Source of the DNA: Endocalyx cinctus
Taxonomy: Eukaryota; Ascomycota; Sordariomycetes; Amphisphaeriales; Apiosporaceae
Direction of reading: 5' to 3'
DNA: 64,000 bases
Assembly (NCBI GenBank): GCA_001600455.1
Contig: BCKC01000007.1
Span: forward strand, 797,394 to 861,393
Shown: positions 63,263-64,000 of the stretch, one piece after another
Layout: every line of letters begins with the position of its first letter
Numbering within the stretch: position 1 is the stretch's first letter
Position numbers and translations under genes: made by a program
The notes under the pieces: model-generated
Seen by the model: only the letters and a program-made list of their open reading frames with translations
Database searches by the model: none
What the model was told of the DNA's origin: nothing

Positions 63263-64000
63263 ATGTTGAAAATATGGTCTATGGTTAGTTACAACCTCAA
63301 CCTCGATAGAATCACAATACAGGACAAACGACGTACTGATATAAAGACTTCAACAGAAAAAGGAGCAGCAGAAGGCGGAAAATGCGGATGGTGCCACCGG
63401 GGGTAAGAAGAAGAAGGTCACAGCTGCCCAACTACGAGTCCAGAAAGGTTAGTTTCACTTTTCGCATTGTGCATATGTCTTCCTCCCTTTCCCCTTTATT
63501 CTTTGGTATCGTGTTACTTCATCTTGGTTCTCGACTAGTTTAGTGTCCAGCTGACAAGTCAAAATTTCAATATGCGTAGATCTATCGGAACTGTCATTAG
63601 GCACGACCATGAAGACAATATTTCCCGATCCCGACGATATCCTGAACTTCATACTCGAGATCCAGCCAGACGAGGGTGTATACAACTGTGGAAAGTTTAC
63701 CTTCACATTCAACATGAGCCCTAATTATCCCCACGAACCGCCCAAGGTGCGCTGCCAACAGAAGATCTACCATCCGAATATCGATCTGGAGGGTAAGGTT
63801 TGCCTCAATATCCTGCGCGAAGACTGGAAGCCGGTTCTGAACCTCAACGCGGTCATCGTTGGTCTTCAGTTCCTGTTTCTCGAGCCTAACGCTTCGGATC
63901 CGCTGAATAAGGAGGCGGCGGACGATTTGCGGAATAGCCGAGAAGGGTTCCGCAGAAACGTTCGCAGCGCTATGACGGGTGGCACGATACGGGGAGAGAC
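63263..64000 (+). CDS. UBC12: NEDD8-conjugating enzyme UBC12 (3' end outside the window)
   Basis: E2 enzyme that takes NEDD8/Rub1 from the E1 and passes it to cullins, activating cullin-RING ubiquitin ligases. Exons 63263-63283, 63357-63447 and 63580-64000 (continuing). The start MLKIWSM is the short N-terminal peptide that docks on the NEDD8 E1, followed by a Lys-rich linker ([17 protein letters not shown]). The UBC fold contains IYHPN (His102, Asn104) and the catalytic Cys112 ([16 protein letters not shown]). The window ends about 35 codons after NKEAADDL in the C-terminal helices, so only the last few residues are missing. Confidence 0.95.

Noticed and set aside
1..64000. CRISPR array, integrated virus, intact transposon or polyketide/peptide synthetase cluster
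   Set aside because: No spaced direct repeats, transposase, reverse transcriptase, integrase or megasynthase motifs are seen on either strand.

Overview
This window is nuclear DNA of a filamentous ascomycete fungus, most likely a Sordariomycete. The genes carry short spliceosomal introns of about 55-180 bases with GTAAGT/GTGAGT-type donors and (C/T)AG acceptors. Several products are eukaryotic core proteins: UPF1, IMP4, an Sso-type syntaxin, Ras2, the NEDD8 conjugating enzyme UBC12 and a cortical anchor of the ApsA/Num1 type. Promoters are CT-rich, and a decayed copy of a gene family that I know from Sordariomycetes is present. The species cannot be read from the sequence.

Layout. 0.6-12.7 kb is an accessory, metabolism-like block: a pepsin-type aspartic protease (+), an NCS1 nucleobase-type permease (-), an isopenicillin-N-synthase-like 2-oxoglutarate/Fe(II) dioxygenase (+), a signal-peptide-bearing intronless amidohydrolase (-) that resembles bacterial enzymes, and a peroxiredoxin-like AhpC/TSA protein (+). 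The permease and dioxygenase share a 1.5 kb divergent promoter with six GATA-factor-type sites, which would fit a small nitrogen-heterocycle uptake and breakdown module. That grouping is inference. 13.9-23.7 kb is a housekeeping block: UPF1 (-), a decayed F-box/DUF6546-like gene (-), IMP4 (+), a further coding-like remnant and the syntaxin SSO1 (+).

23.7-57.8 kb is very gene-poor. It holds only Ras2 (-, about 39 kb), a type II haloacid-dehalogenase-like hydrolase (-, about 45 kb) and one uncertain gene fragment near 50.3 kb. The intergenic stretches of 15, 5 and 12 kb are full of homopolymers and microsatellites. A 10-bp palindrome, TACCTAGGTA, recurs in the intergenic DNA of the whole window: I count nine exact copies against roughly 0.06 expected, none of them in an exon. 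Several longer perfect palindromes and hairpins are built from similar words. This is the most distinctive signal in the window that known features do not explain.

57.8-64 kb returns to conserved genes: the large ApsA/Num1-like protein (+) and UBC12 (+, cut by the window end). I see no rRNA, tRNA, CRISPR array, intact transposon, or bacterial or viral feature. Three N bases sit in or beside C-rich runs and look like assembly uncertainty.
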